DNA of 44,267 nucleotides, from positions 1-44,267 of the forward strand of contig PBJD01000008.1 in assembly GCA_002720635.1 (NCBI GenBank), given 5' to 3'. The translations under genes were made by a program, and so were the position numbers. This DNA is from Flavobacteriales bacterium. GTDB taxonomy: Bacteria; Bacteroidota; Bacteroidia; Flavobacteriales_C; GCA-002722245. The notes below the pieces were generated by a model. The model ran no database searches and was not told the DNA's origin. It saw only the letters and a program-made list of their open reading frames with translations. Shown here piece after piece: positions 25,454 to 34,436 of the stretch (positions within the stretch are counted from its first letter, which is position 1; each line of letters opens with the position of its first letter).

Positions 25454-26205
25454 TTAACTCTTTGCATGTTTTGTTTAGTAAAAAATGAGCCGTTTAGTTG
25501 CTGACTGGTATCCAGCTTATCAATCTTCATAATTGTTTTATTTCCTTTTTTACCCGAAGGAATCATTTCCAGTTTAGTAGCTATTTTTATTCCACTCATT
25601 ACTTTTACTTCTGAGGCCTTTAAGACATTTACCAACTCACCATCCTCATCGTAATTTTCACTTCTTAAAGTAATAAAATCCTTTTTATCGATAAACAACT
25701 TGATTTTACCCCATATAATATTAGTCCCTTCATTGGGTATTAATTCAATTTGGTAACACATTAAACTATCCAGGACTGTATCCTTTAGTAAACTGTATTT
25801 AAAATCATCAACCTTACTGGACTCTTTAACCAAGTCATCATTTGTTAAATCTGTGCCCATCCAACTTTGGGACATAGCTGCCGGGGGTAACTTTGTTACT
25901 CGATTAAACTTGGGTATATAACTCCAGACCTGTTTATCTGCTTTTAAAAAAACACTGCCTTTATCCCGTGCCGGAGCACTAATTAAAATCATACTGTAAT
26001 TCGTCCCTTTTGCCCAGGACTTTAACTTCATTTCTCTACTCCATTTTGGACGAACAATATTTATTGTAATTTCAGTGTAAGCCTGCTCACCTCCTCTAAC
26101 TTTATCCTCTGATTTTTTAATGATTTGCTTTGGAGTGAGCTCTTGACCAGAACTAAAGAGATGGATTAAAAATAACAGTGAAATAAACAATATCCTTTTT
26201 ATCAT
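25450..26205 (-). CDS. LolA-like outer-membrane lipoprotein-sorting protein
   Basis: 251 residues with a signal peptide (residues 1-20, before QELTPKQ). The remainder fits the LolA-like fold: LTPKQIIKKSEDKVRGGE, KLKSWAKGTNYSMILIS, SVFLKADKQVWSYIPKFNRVTK, MSQSWMGTDLTNDDLVK and an ending of strands. The SWMGTDLTNDDLV block is characteristic of the COG2834 subfamily that often accompanies exporters. LolA proper carries lipoproteins between membranes; many of these long members are uncharacterised lipid carriers. Here it sits beside a TraB/GumN gene, not an exporter. Start ATG 26205. Confidence 0.92.
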   Translation of the reverse strand: MIKRILFISLLFLIHLFSSGQELTPKQIIKKSEDKVRGGEQAYTEITINIVRPKWSREMKLKSWAKGTNYSMILISAPARDKGSVFLKADKQVWSYIPKFNRVTKLPPAAMSQSWMGTDLTNDDLVKESSKVDDFKYSLLKDTVLDSLMCYQIELIPNEGTNIIWGKIKLFIDKKDFITLRSENYDEDGELVNVLKASEVKVMSGIKIATKLEMIPSGKKGNKTIMKIDKLDTSQQLNGSFFTKQNMQRVK

Positions 26206-26355
26206 AGTATTTGATTTAATATAAAAATGCCTTTAAAAAATGATTTTTCAAATAACTTCACGACAAAAGATGGAAAAAATCATACCGAATATTATAAATT
26301 CATTGGTAAAATTATATTTTAACCAATTCTAAAGAATCAAACACCGAATTTAAAA

Positions 26356-27144
26356 GTGGAATTAAAACAAATTACCGAAAAAGTATGCTCAATATCAAAA
26401 GAAGTTGGAGCGTTTATTAAACAAGAGTCTACAAAATTCAGTTTTGAAGATATTGAAACAAAAAGTAAGAATTCTTTGGTTACTTACGTTGATAAAACGG
26501 CTGAAAAAATAGTAGTGGATTTCTTATCCGAACTCATTCCGGAATCGGGTTTTATCGCTGAAGAGGGCACCTCAGATAAAAAAGGTGAAGTATACAACTG
26601 GGTAATCGATCCACTGGATGGAACAACCAACTTTATTCATGGTATCCCAACATATTGCGTAAGTATTGCCTTATTAAAAAATAAAGAACTGGTTGTTGGA
26701 GCAATTTATGAACCCAATCAGGATGAAATGTTTTGCGCCTGGAAAAATGGAGGGGCTTATTTAAATGAAATACGAATTTCTGTTAGTACTACTGAAAAAA
26801 TTTCTGACGCACTGTTGGCTACAGGATTTCCTTACTATGATTATAAAAGACTTGATGGTTATATGAATATTCTCAAATGGCTTATGCACAATTCAAGAGG
26901 TGTGCGACGAATTGGCTCTGCTGCTATTGATCTTGCCTATGTTGCCTGCGGACGTTTCGATGCATTTTATGAATATTCTCTGAACCCCTGGGACGTTGCT
27001 GCCGGAGCAATAATTGTTAATGAAGCTGGTGGTTCGGTGAAGGACTTTAATGGTGGAACAGACTACCTTTTCAATAAGGAGATTGTGGCATCAAATTTGC
27101 ACGTCGAAAGTGAATTATTAAACATAATTAAAAGCTCTTTTTAA
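26356..27144 (+). CDS. Inositol monophosphatase family enzyme
   Basis: 262 residues starting at GTG 26356. The next ATG is far inside, and the N-terminal helix is part of the fold, so the GTG is preferred. Metal-site motifs are complete: AEEGTS (Glu70), WVIDPLDGTTNF (Asp85, Asp88) and the later WDVAAGAIIVNEAGG. This is the Mg2+-dependent phosphatase signature of inositol-1-phosphatase/SuhB/CysQ relatives. A cytoplasmic phosphatase is expected; the exact substrate cannot be set. About 150 bases precede it, holding a possible 31-codon frame on this strand. It stands alone before prohibitin, separated by 143 bases. Confidence 0.95.
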   Translation: MELKQITEKVCSISKEVGAFIKQESTKFSFEDIETKSKNSLVTYVDKTAEKIVVDFLSELIPESGFIAEEGTSDKKGEVYNWVIDPLDGTTNFIHGIPTYCVSIALLKNKELVVGAIYEPNQDEMFCAWKNGGAYLNEIRISVSTTEKISDALLATGFPYYDYKRLDGYMNILKWLMHNSRGVRRIGSAAIDLAYVACGRFDAFYEYSLNPWDVAAGAIIVNEAGGSVKDFNGGTDYLFNKEIVASNLHVESELLNIIKSSF

Positions 27145-27287
27145 GCTAATTCTATGTACTGAAAACAATTTAAAAAAATGCTGTTAAAAAAATTAGTACT
27201 AAAAAGTAAATTTAATTCGTTTAAGATTTTACATTTTTTATTTTTATTGTTGCAAATAATTAAATTTAATTTCAAAAAACATTTAGT

Positions 27288-28067
27288 ATGAAAAAAATCT
27301 GTCTCATTTTTAGCGCTATTGCTTTATTAACTTCATGCGCTATAATAAACCCAGGAGAAGTGGGTATTAAACAAACACTTGGAAAACTGCATGGAAAACC
27401 CAAATCAGAAGGTGCTGTCGTTATTAATCCATTTGTAACTCAAGTAGTTAAGGTTCGAACAGCTACTGTTAACAGAGAAGTAAGATTAAACTTACCTTCA
27501 AAAGAAGGATTAAATGTTAAAGCTGAAATATCAATTTTGTATCATGTTCAACCGGATAAGATTATTTCTGTTCTTCAGGAAGTTGGATTAGGCTATGAAA
27601 GAACACTTATTTTAAGTACATTCCGTTCTTCGGCTGCTGACGTATGTGCGCGATTCTTTGCAAAAGATATGCACTCAGGGAAACGAGCTGAAATTGAACA
27701 CGCAATTAAAAAATTAATGATTGAACGACTCAAAGACAGAGGTGTTGTTATTGAAGGTATTCTACTAAAAAGTATTGCACTCCCAGATCGTTTATACAGA
27801 GCTATCGAGGAAAAACTTAAGGCGGAGCAGGAAGCACAGCAAATGCAGTTTGTTTTGGATAGAGAGCGTCAGGAAGCAGAGAGAAAGAAAATCGAAGCGG
27901 AAGGAATAAAAAATGCTCAGCAAATTATCAAGGCAGGAATTACTGATCAGAATATTGAGTGGAAAAGTTTAGAAGTTTTCCAGGAGCTGTCCAAGTCACC
28001 GAATACTAAAATAATCATCTCTGATGGTTCTACACCAATGATAATAGATTCGAATAAATCTGAATAA
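27288..28067 (+). CDS. Lipoprotein-anchored prohibitin (SPFH domain) protein
   Basis: 259 residues. The signal (MKKICLIFSAIALLTSC) ends in a lipobox, with the lipidated Cys17 expected just before the SPFH domain, which begins IINPGEVGIKQTL. The SPFH/prohibitin core runs to about residue 165 (VKAEISILYHVQPDKIISVLQ, then RVVIEGILLKSIALPD-like). A coiled-coil of charged heptads follows (EEKLKAEQEAQQMQFVLDRE and a KKIEAEGIKNA stretch), then a short C-terminal tail. Prohibitins form ring-shaped assemblies, usually on the inner membrane; the lipid anchor here suggests a periplasmic-side assembly. It is followed by a strong terminator. Confidence 0.93.
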   Translation: MKKICLIFSAIALLTSCAIINPGEVGIKQTLGKLHGKPKSEGAVVINPFVTQVVKVRTATVNREVRLNLPSKEGLNVKAEISILYHVQPDKIISVLQEVGLGYERTLILSTFRSSAADVCARFFAKDMHSGKRAEIEHAIKKLMIERLKDRGVVIEGILLKSIALPDRLYRAIEEKLKAEQEAQQMQFVLDRERQEAERKKIEAEGIKNAQQIIKAGITDQNIEWKSLEVFQELSKSPNTKIIISDGSTPMIIDSNKSE

Positions 28068-28086
28068 TAAATTTTATGACATATTA

Positions 28087-28117
28087 AAAAAAAACGGGCG
28101 TAATGCCCGTTTTTTTT
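28087..28117 (+). terminator. Strong rho-independent terminator after prohibitin gene
   Basis: AAAAAAAACGGGC (28087-28099) pairs with GCCCGTTTTTTTT (28105-28117) around a five-base loop GTAAT. The GC core ACGGGC/GCCCGT followed by a run of eight T's is a textbook intrinsic terminator, and the A-run also lets it act on the opposite strand. Confidence 0.92.
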
Positions 28118-28244
28118 ATTTCACATCTAAAATATTTTATCATTTATTCACAATAAAAATCCATTATTAAAAAATAACAAAAATAACATGCAATAAAATT
28201 GATTGACAAATTAACTCTTCATTCATGTGTTTTAAATTCACTTT

Positions 28245-28988
28245 ATGAAGAGCTTATTTTTTCTATTCACATTAATGAATATGAAAATGGTTTTTTCGCA
28301 AGAACCCATTCAATTTAGTTTCTGGAATAAAGAAATTAACCCTGCATTTTCTATAAATGAGACGAATCTGGCCTATGTTTTATATGAAAACAAATTCTTG
28401 TTAAAAGAATGGAACAACAAGCTGATTGGTTTGGATATAAAAACTAAAGATGGGCGAATCAACATGCATTTCGGTCAAAAAGGAAACATTAATTTTTCGA
28501 GCAACAAAACATCTGTCGGCTATGCTCAAAAAATGTCTCCAAAACTTAACTTAGGTCTATCAGTTGAATATACTTTTTTTCATCAGAGAGAAATTAAAAA
28601 TAACCCAGCTTTACTAACTCCAACTTTTGGAATCAACTTCAAACAGTCTGAACTAAACTCTTTTTATTTTTCGATATATAACTCAGGTATTATTTTTCAT
28701 AATAATGGACTTCCAAACAGTTTGATTATTTTTTGGAATCACCAGGTAAATGATAACTCATCATTTTCTTTAGGAAGTATAACAGAAAAACAAATGATAT
28801 ACGCTTCATTTGCCTTCCATTATTTCTACATGGATTCTGTTAAGTTGACTTTTGAAATTAACTCTTCTGAAATCCCTGTTAATTTCGCTATCACGTGCTC
28901 TTTAAAATCATTTGAATTTTTGCTTGAAAACAATTATCACCAAAAGTTAGGAATTTCGAATCAAATTGGACTTGCATACAAATGGTAA
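28245..28988 (+). CDS. Outer-membrane beta-barrel-like protein, function unknown
   Basis: 247 residues with a signal peptide (ending MVFSQ) and then an alternating pattern of short polar turns and amphipathic strands with many aromatics (for example KLNLGLSVEYTFFHQRE, SFYFSIYNSGIIFHNN). It ends with Trp after a hydrophobic stretch, in the manner of many outer-membrane barrels. It is small, enough for 8-12 strands. I do not recognise a named family. Its end overlaps the start of the helix-hairpin-helix protein by seven bases, so they are likely made together. Confidence 0.75.
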   Translation: MKSLFFLFTLMNMKMVFSQEPIQFSFWNKEINPAFSINETNLAYVLYENKFLLKEWNNKLIGLDIKTKDGRINMHFGQKGNINFSSNKTSVGYAQKMSPKLNLGLSVEYTFFHQREIKNNPALLTPTFGINFKQSELNSFYFSIYNSGIIFHNNGLPNSLIIFWNHQVNDNSSFSLGSITEKQMIYASFAFHYFYMDSVKLTFEINSSEIPVNFAITCSLKSFEFLLENNYHQKLGISNQIGLAYKW

Positions 28989-30919
28989 GAATTTTGATGA
29001 TAACTTTCCTGCTTTCCTCTACTCTTTCAAAAGCTCAGGACGCTGTTGATAAAGCTGTTGAATATTTGCAATCACTTTCTCTTGAAGAAAATGACTGGGA
29101 AAATACGGCTCTTGTTTTGGAAGAGTTTCTGGAAAATCCTTTGGAAATAAATAATCTGAATTTTAACCGTATTCAAAATTTCCCTTTATTGAATTCCCGA
29201 CATTTCTTTGTGATTAAAAAATACAGGAAGTTAAACGGGACTGTATTTACCGCGAACGAATTAAAAGCTCTGCCTTTTTTTACGCCTGAACTGATTAAAA
29301 CAATTCTGCCTTTTATCACTTTTAAATTCAGACAAACAACTTCTAAGATTCAAGGGACTATCATACATAAAACCTACTTTAACATTGAACCTTCCAAGGG
29401 ATTTTTCCGATTGGACAGCATGAATTTCCTGGGAGGAAGAACGCAGGAGACTACGCGATTTAAACTCTCAAACTATAAACATAATTTTGCTTTCGTATGG
29501 GACAAGGATAAAGGAGAGAGAATAAATAATTCCTTTTTAAAAATTGGATATCAAGGAAGTTTCAATCACAATATAAAACAAGTTAATGTTGGTGCCTACT
29601 CTCTTTGTATTGGAGAAGGACTTATTCATTCGAATGATTTTATTGTTGGAAAAAATAATCCTCTGAACAGTTTTTATAAAATACAACGCTCATTAAAACA
29701 AAATTCAAGCTCAACAGAATACAATTATGAAAACGGAGTTGCTGTTATATACGAAAGAAAAAAAATGAAGATACTAGGATTTTACAGTATGAATGCATTG
29801 AATGGAAATGTTGAAAATGATACTATAAGGAGCCTAAAACAGGATGGTTTGTTTAGAACAAATAGTGAAATAAATCACAAAAAAAAAGGCCATTACTATT
29901 TAATTGGAAACAGTATCAATTATGAGTTTCGCAAAACAGCAATCGTTTTCAACACATTAAAAACAAGCTTTTCCAAACCCTATCACCCTTTACCCAACTA
30001 CTATAACACAAACTATTCAATGTATAAATTGTGGAACAACAGTATGAACTATCGTTTTTTTGATGGTGATAAAACTGTTAAAGGCGAAATTGCGATGGAC
30101 CATAACGGAAATATGGCAACTACTCACTTTTTTGTTTTTAAATTATCCGACGCCTATAATTTAATGGCAAATGCTCGGTATTTTTCTCCAAAATACAAGA
30201 GTTTTCGAGCAAATGCTCTTTCGGAGGGGTCAAGAATTCAGAACGAAAAAGCGGTATTGTTTGCAGGAGATTATCAGGGGGAAAAAACTCATATATACGT
30301 TAGCACTGATTTTTTTTCTTTTCCGGTACCTAAATACCTTGTTCAACTGCCTTCCTATGGAAAAGAATTTATGGGATATTTGAATTATCAAATTACAGAT
30401 TCCTTAATCTTTAAACTTTTTTTCAGACAGAAGTTGAAAGATAAAAATCAAAAATCGGAATTTATGAATGAGCCCAGAAGATATACCTTGTCTCATGTTT
30501 ACGGAAAGATTTTAATAAAAGCTAATAAAGGGACAACCATTAGATGCAGGATGGATTTCAGTAAGCACCAAACCAATGGATTGAATACTTTTGGAAGAAC
30601 ATCATATTTAGATATTAGCCACAAAAAAGAATTGAGCTCCTTCTCTGCACGTATGGTGTTTTTCAAAACGGATAATTGGGATACAAGGATTTACTTATAT
30701 GAGAAAGATGTATTGTATCATTTTAGTGTTCCCGCTCTGTATGATGAAGGCACACGGTTTTACATTAATTATAATCGAACTATGGGGAAATACATCAAAA
30801 TATGGCTGAAATATGGCCGTACTATTTTTGAAAACAAATTCTCAATAAGTAGTGGTAACAATGAAATCAGAGGTAATTTAAAAACTGAAATCAGGGGGCA
30901 GATCCGAATTAATTTTTAA
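28982..30919 (+). CDS. Secreted helix-hairpin-helix protein with beta-rich C-terminal region
   Basis: 645 residues with a signal peptide (ending SKAQ). Residues 40-115 resemble ComEA-type helix-hairpin-helix repeats: NPLEINNLNFNRIQNFPLL and GTVFTANELKALPFFTPELIK, where short loops normally contact the DNA backbone. The remaining 500 residues are beta-strand-like and aromatic, suggesting a beta-barrel or propeller-like envelope domain. The Bacteroidota 'HhH domain-containing protein' class with this length is known, but its role is not. A DNA-binding surface facing the periplasm would fit DNA uptake, which is inference. Its end overlaps the convergent PorP/SprF gene by four bases. Confidence 0.85.
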   Translation: MVRILMITFLLSSTLSKAQDAVDKAVEYLQSLSLEENDWENTALVLEEFLENPLEINNLNFNRIQNFPLLNSRHFFVIKKYRKLNGTVFTANELKALPFFTPELIKTILPFITFKFRQTTSKIQGTIIHKTYFNIEPSKGFFRLDSMNFLGGRTQETTRFKLSNYKHNFAFVWDKDKGERINNSFLKIGYQGSFNHNIKQVNVGAYSLCIGEGLIHSNDFIVGKNNPLNSFYKIQRSLKQNSSSTEYNYENGVAVIYERKKMKILGFYSMNALNGNVENDTIRSLKQDGLFRTNSEINHKKKGHYYLIGNSINYEFRKTAIVFNTLKTSFSKPYHPLPNYYNTNYSMYKLWNNSMNYRFFDGDKTVKGEIAMDHNGNMATTHFFVFKLSDAYNLMANARYFSPKYKSFRANALSEGSRIQNEKAVLFAGDYQGEKTHIYVSTDFFSFPVPKYLVQLPSYGKEFMGYLNYQITDSLIFKLFFRQKLKDKNQKSEFMNEPRRYTLSHVYGKILIKANKGTTIRCRMDFSKHQTNGLNTFGRTSYLDISHKKELSSFSARMVFFKTDNWDTRIYLYEKDVLYHFSVPALYDEGTRFYINYNRTMGKYIKIWLKYGRTIFENKFSISSGNNEIRGNLKTEIRGQIRINF

Positions 30920-31842
30920 AAAACGAAGTTCCGGTCATCATAACCTTCTTTTGATCCAAACCTAAAAACAACTCCCAGTTCATGAGAACCTCCCGTTTGA
31001 TTGCTTAGTGTTGATGTGGTTAAATCATAAGAATATTGAACTTTTAATCGATTCAAGTTAACTCCTATACCACCGATAAATGAATCCTTATTTCGATATC
31101 CAATAAAAGAATTAACAAACTTATATTGAGATGAAATACCATAAAGTATGGAGTTAAACTCATTCTGAACAGCATAAACCAATAGCGGATAAAATTTAAT
31201 TGTTTGATGCACAAGCAATGGATACGAAAGATAAGTGGTAAATCTTCTTGGAATGGAACTACTTAATTTATTCACAATCCCGTCATTTGGCTCATTAATA
31301 TTTGCGCAACTGAAACCCAGGTTACCTCTGAAAATTTTAAAATCAATTCCAACTGTCAAATTCATATAATTTACCTTATTCTGCTGTGGATCTGAATTAA
31401 TTGAATCCAACGTAAATCCATATCGATTATCTATCTGGTCACCAAGAGTCCAATTTGAATAATCAACACTTTTTTGTCCAAAATCAATCTTTAGTCCCAA
31501 AGCAACTTCAAAGGTATCTTGTTTACCAAACCTTTTTGCTGCATTTATTCCCGCATGAGTGGTGTTCAAACTTCCATCTCCGGCCTGATCGTTTAGTATA
31601 GTTACTCCCAACCCTGCTTTATACTTTGACACATTTTTTTGAACTCCAAGAACAGTTGTTTGGTATGCATCTATTTTATGCCATTGATTTCGGTACTGAC
31701 TATTCAGTTGCCAACCCTTCAACTCCCCTGTTAAAGCAGGGTTTAAATACATTAACTGCATATATGTTTGAGAAAACAATGGGTCTTGAGCTCGAACAAA
31801 AAGAAACGAAATAAAAAAAAGCAAGAAAAAAAATACTCTCAT
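30916..31842 (-). CDS. PorP/SprF family type IX secretion-associated outer-membrane protein
   Basis: 308 residues with a signal peptide (ending VRAQ). The mature protein starts with the family motif DPLFSQTYMQLMYLNPALTG, typical of PorP/SprF, followed by the strand-turn pattern of an outer-membrane barrel (for example GLGVTILNDQAGDGSLNTTH). It closes with a RVQYSYDL-like strand. PorP/SprF proteins associate with T9SS and gliding-motility machinery and often occur in several copies; each may serve particular adhesins such as SprB. No adhesin gene is adjacent here. It is convergent with the helix-hairpin-helix gene. Confidence 0.94.
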   Translation of the reverse strand: MRVFFFLLFFISFLFVRAQDPLFSQTYMQLMYLNPALTGELKGWQLNSQYRNQWHKIDAYQTTVLGVQKNVSKYKAGLGVTILNDQAGDGSLNTTHAGINAAKRFGKQDTFEVALGLKIDFGQKSVDYSNWTLGDQIDNRYGFTLDSINSDPQQNKVNYMNLTVGIDFKIFRGNLGFSCANINEPNDGIVNKLSSSIPRRFTTYLSYPLLVHQTIKFYPLLVYAVQNEFNSILYGISSQYKFVNSFIGYRNKDSFIGGIGVNLNRLKVQYSYDLTTSTLSNQTGGSHELGVVFRFGSKEGYDDRNFVF

Positions 31843-31931
31843 TGGAAAATTTCAATTTATAATTCAGGAAAACGAAAAAGATACACGTTTACATAATTTG
31901 TTTAAAACCGAAAGGTATTTAGCTTTATTAA

Positions 31932-32228
31932 TTAACCAAATATTATTTCTTTCACGATTTCTGTTCCTAATTCATCATTAAGCGATTTCACAATTTTTGA
32001 TTTCCCAAAAGAAAGTTCATTACGTAAAGCTGCAGAGTCCAGGCGAATCAAAAGCTTACCATCAATTAATTGTTTTGAAACCGTGTGGTTTTCTATAGTT
32101 GGTCCCAGTACCTTACCCCAGGCCTCATACAAACGAACTTCATTCATTTTCACATTTAGCTTATAGGTATCCATAAGCTCTTTTAAGGCATCTCCCATTT
32201 TTATTTGATTGTCTTTTCTCTTTCTCAT
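31932..32228 (-). CDS. DUF721 (DciA-like) protein
   Basis: 98 residues from the ATG at 32228, which overlaps the pdxH stop by four bases. A frame start at 32252 would lie deeper within pdxH and is not needed. The DUF721 pattern is clear: MGDALKELMDTYKL, EAWGKVLGPTIENHT, then a LLIRLDSAALRNELSFGKSK segment. The DUF721 domain is found in DciA, the replicative helicase loader, and in other small proteins of nucleic-acid metabolism. This short form has only the core domain. It is the last gene of the xseA operon. Confidence 0.9.
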   Translation of the reverse strand: MRKRKDNQIKMGDALKELMDTYKLNVKMNEVRLYEAWGKVLGPTIENHTVSKQLIDGKLLIRLDSAALRNELSFGKSKIVKSLNDELGTEIVKEIIFG

Positions 32229-32866
32229 GGTGCTAATCTTTTTCTTTTCCAACTCCCTTCAATCAGTTCATATACGATTCTGTCATGCAATCTGCTCGAA
32301 GCGCCTTGCCAAAACTCAAAATAAGAAGGAACCAGCCTTAACCCACCCCAGTTTTCTGGACGGGTAACTTCTTTACCATCAAATTTATTTTTTATTTCTT
32401 CAACAGCATCCTCTATTTCTTTTCGACTTTTAATTTCTTTACTCTGTGGTGAGGCCCATGCTCCAATTCGACTTCCCTCCGGGCGACTCATAAAATAATC
32501 GTCCGACTCCTTTTCAGTCACTTTTTCCACCTTACCCTCTATGCGTATCTGACGCTCCAGATCTCTCCAAAAAAATGCAAGTGATGCATTTTGATTAGTA
32601 TTGGTTTCCTGAACTTTAGCACTGTTGTAATTCGTAAAATATGTAAATCCTTTTTCATCAAGATTTTTAAGCAACACTACTCTGGATCTTGGCATATCAT
32701 CCTTTAAAGTACTCAAGATCATCGCGTTTGGATCTTTAACCACCTGATCAAGTGCTACTTTATACCATCCTTTAAAAAGTTCAAACGGATTATCAGGCAA
32801 CTTATTTTCGTCCAGAAAATCATTCTTTAAGTAGTCAATACGTTGATTGTAAATATTATCTGACAT
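32225..32866 (-). CDS. pdxH: Pyridoxamine 5'-phosphate oxidase
   Basis: 213 residues, full-length PdxH. Recognised features are the N-terminal helix region, SRVVLLKNLDEKGFTYFTNY, NASLAFFWRDLERQIRIEG (FMN-binding area), SRIGAWASPQS, and the C-terminal block FEFWQGASSRLHDR with the substrate-binding Arg/His. The terminus RKRLAP is the family's usual end. The enzyme makes pyridoxal phosphate from PNP/PMP using FMN and O2. Its start overlaps the xseB stop by one base (TAATG), and the next gene overlaps its stop by four. Confidence 0.97.
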   Translation of the reverse strand: MSDNIYNQRIDYLKNDFLDENKLPDNPFELFKGWYKVALDQVVKDPNAMILSTLKDDMPRSRVVLLKNLDEKGFTYFTNYNSAKVQETNTNQNASLAFFWRDLERQIRIEGKVEKVTEKESDDYFMSRPEGSRIGAWASPQSKEIKSRKEIEDAVEEIKNKFDGKEVTRPENWGGLRLVPSYFEFWQGASSRLHDRIVYELIEGSWKRKRLAP

Positions 32867-33072
32867 TATTCTGAATCGTTTAATTTCTCAATTATTTTGT
32901 CAACTTCTTCTTCAGTATTTTTTAACTTTTCTGAACATACATTTAAAAGCTTACTTGCTCTTTCGACTTTTTTTGCCAGTTCATCAACATCCACTTCTTC
33001 ACTTTCAATTCCATTAACAATATCTTCCAATTCTTCCAACGCTTCTTTATATGTCATTTTTTTTTCACTCAT
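32866..33072 (-). CDS. xseB: Exodeoxyribonuclease VII small subunit
   Basis: 68 residues with the XseB layout: two helices linked by a turn, MTYKEALEELEDIVNGIESEE and VDELAKKVERASKLL, followed by a third coiled-coil stretch rich in Lys/Glu. It stabilises the XseA nuclease. The gene starts on the xseA stop codon (one-base overlap, TAATG), the classical xseA-xseB arrangement, so stoichiometry is probably set by coupling. Confidence 0.96.
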   Translation of the reverse strand: MSEKKMTYKEALEELEDIVNGIESEEVDVDELAKKVERASKLLNVCSEKLKNTEEEVDKIIEKLNDSE

Positions 33073-34367
33073 TATTCTGAAATTTTTGATTTTTTAATTC
33101 CGTCTTTTAATTTTATCTCTATATCTTCTCCATTTGATAACTGAGAGACACTTTTCACTACGTTTCCTTCTTTCATAATAATTGCATAACCTCTTTTCAG
33201 AACGTTGGCCGGATGAATTAGTTTGATTGTATTTTCAACTAATTTAAGTTTTACACTCTCCTTTTGAATAATCTGCTTTGGTAAAACATTCAATGATAAT
33301 TCAAATTGAAATGTTTTTTGCTGCTTACTTTTAAAAAACGCATCTGATATACGGGGAAGATCACTTTTTATTTCTATCAAACGCTTCCTGTTTCTTTCCA
33401 ACCCCTTTTGCGTGGCTGTTTTTGCAGCATGTGAGAGTTCCTTTAAAACAATATTGTTTTGCGTTATCTTTTCTCTGGCAAAATAAATTAAAGCATCTCT
33501 TAAGCCAGAATAATATTCTTCAAAACTTGACATTTTTTCAATTAAAAACTCAGCTACGGCAGTGGGTGTTTTTAACTTTGTATGAGCCACAAGATCCGGA
33601 ATTGTTTCATCACGCTCATGCCCAATTCCTGTCAGAACAGGTAATTTATAATTAGCAATAGCTTTTCCCAAATCAAAATCATCAAAACCAGCTAAATCCA
33701 GACTTGCACCTCCACCTCGAATTAAAACAACACAATCAAACTTTTCATTAGAAATTGTATTTAGACTCTCCATTACGGAAAATGCAACATTCTCACCTTG
33801 CATTGTTGAATGAAACAACTTGGTTTCAAAATGATACCCATTGGAATTTATATTCAATTGATTCATAAAATCACCATATCCAGCTGCAGTTTCACTGGAA
33901 ATAATCGCAATTCGTTTTGGAACAAGAGCTAACTCAAGCTCTGCATTTTTACGAATTAAATTTTGAACAGTCAATTCCTTAATAATTTCTTTTTTTCGTC
34001 TCTCCAGATCACCTAAAGAATAATTTGGATCTATATTTTTAACTACCAGACTAACTCCGTATTGCTCATGAAAAGTTACATTTACACTAAACAAAACCTT
34101 CATACCGCGTTGAATTACATTTCCTGTAGCTGCGAAAAGATCTGACGCAATTCTTTCGTATTGAAATTTCCAAATATTGGCCCTCATTCTTGCCAAAATT
34201 TTACCTTCATTTTTCTCTACTAAATCCATATAGCAGTGACCTGCACCAGCAATACGCATTTCTGCAATTTCAGCTACTAACCATACCTCATTCAAAAAAC
34301 TCATTTCAATAGAATTTCGAATAATTCCATTTAATTGAGAGAGAGAAAGGTGATTGTCGTTTTCCAT
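33072..34367 (-). CDS. xseA: Exodeoxyribonuclease VII large subunit
   Basis: 431 residues. The N-terminal OB-fold region (LSQLNGIIRNSIEMSFLNEV, then GHCYMDLVEKN) binds DNA. The central catalytic domain contains PKRIAIISSETAAGYGDF, VVLIRGGGASLDLAGFDD, a TGIGHERDETIPDLVAHTKL block, and TPTAVAEFLI, all standard XseA motifs. The C-terminus is a coiled-coil plus a small ending domain (HPANVLKRGYAII). The nuclease degrades single-stranded DNA from both ends in repair and recombination. It heads the operon xseA-xseB-pdxH-DUF721, driven by a probable promoter at 34385-34417. Confidence 0.97.
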   Translation of the reverse strand: MENDNHLSLSQLNGIIRNSIEMSFLNEVWLVAEIAEMRIAGAGHCYMDLVEKNEGKILARMRANIWKFQYERIASDLFAATGNVIQRGMKVLFSVNVTFHEQYGVSLVVKNIDPNYSLGDLERRKKEIIKELTVQNLIRKNAELELALVPKRIAIISSETAAGYGDFMNQLNINSNGYHFETKLFHSTMQGENVAFSVMESLNTISNEKFDCVVLIRGGGASLDLAGFDDFDLGKAIANYKLPVLTGIGHERDETIPDLVAHTKLKTPTAVAEFLIEKMSSFEEYYSGLRDALIYFAREKITQNNIVLKELSHAAKTATQKGLERNRKRLIEIKSDLPRISDAFFKSKQQKTFQFELSLNVLPKQIIQKESVKLKLVENTIKLIHPANVLKRGYAIIMKEGNVVKSVSQLSNGEDIEIKLKDGIKKSKISE

Positions 34368-34384
34368 GAATTAAAATAATGCTT

Positions 34385-34417
34385 CAAATGTAAACATTTC
34401 TTACTCTCATTTTCCAA
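34385..34417 (-). promoter_or_regulatory. Candidate promoter of the xseA operon
   Basis: On the minus strand TACATTTG (34392-34385) matches the Bacteroidota -7 box TAnnTTTG, 18 bases before the xseA start. A TTG at 34417-34415 sits 22 bases upstream of it, within the usual spacing for a -33 element. Confidence 0.5.
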
Positions 34418-34436
34418 TGCGATAAAAGTTGTTAAT

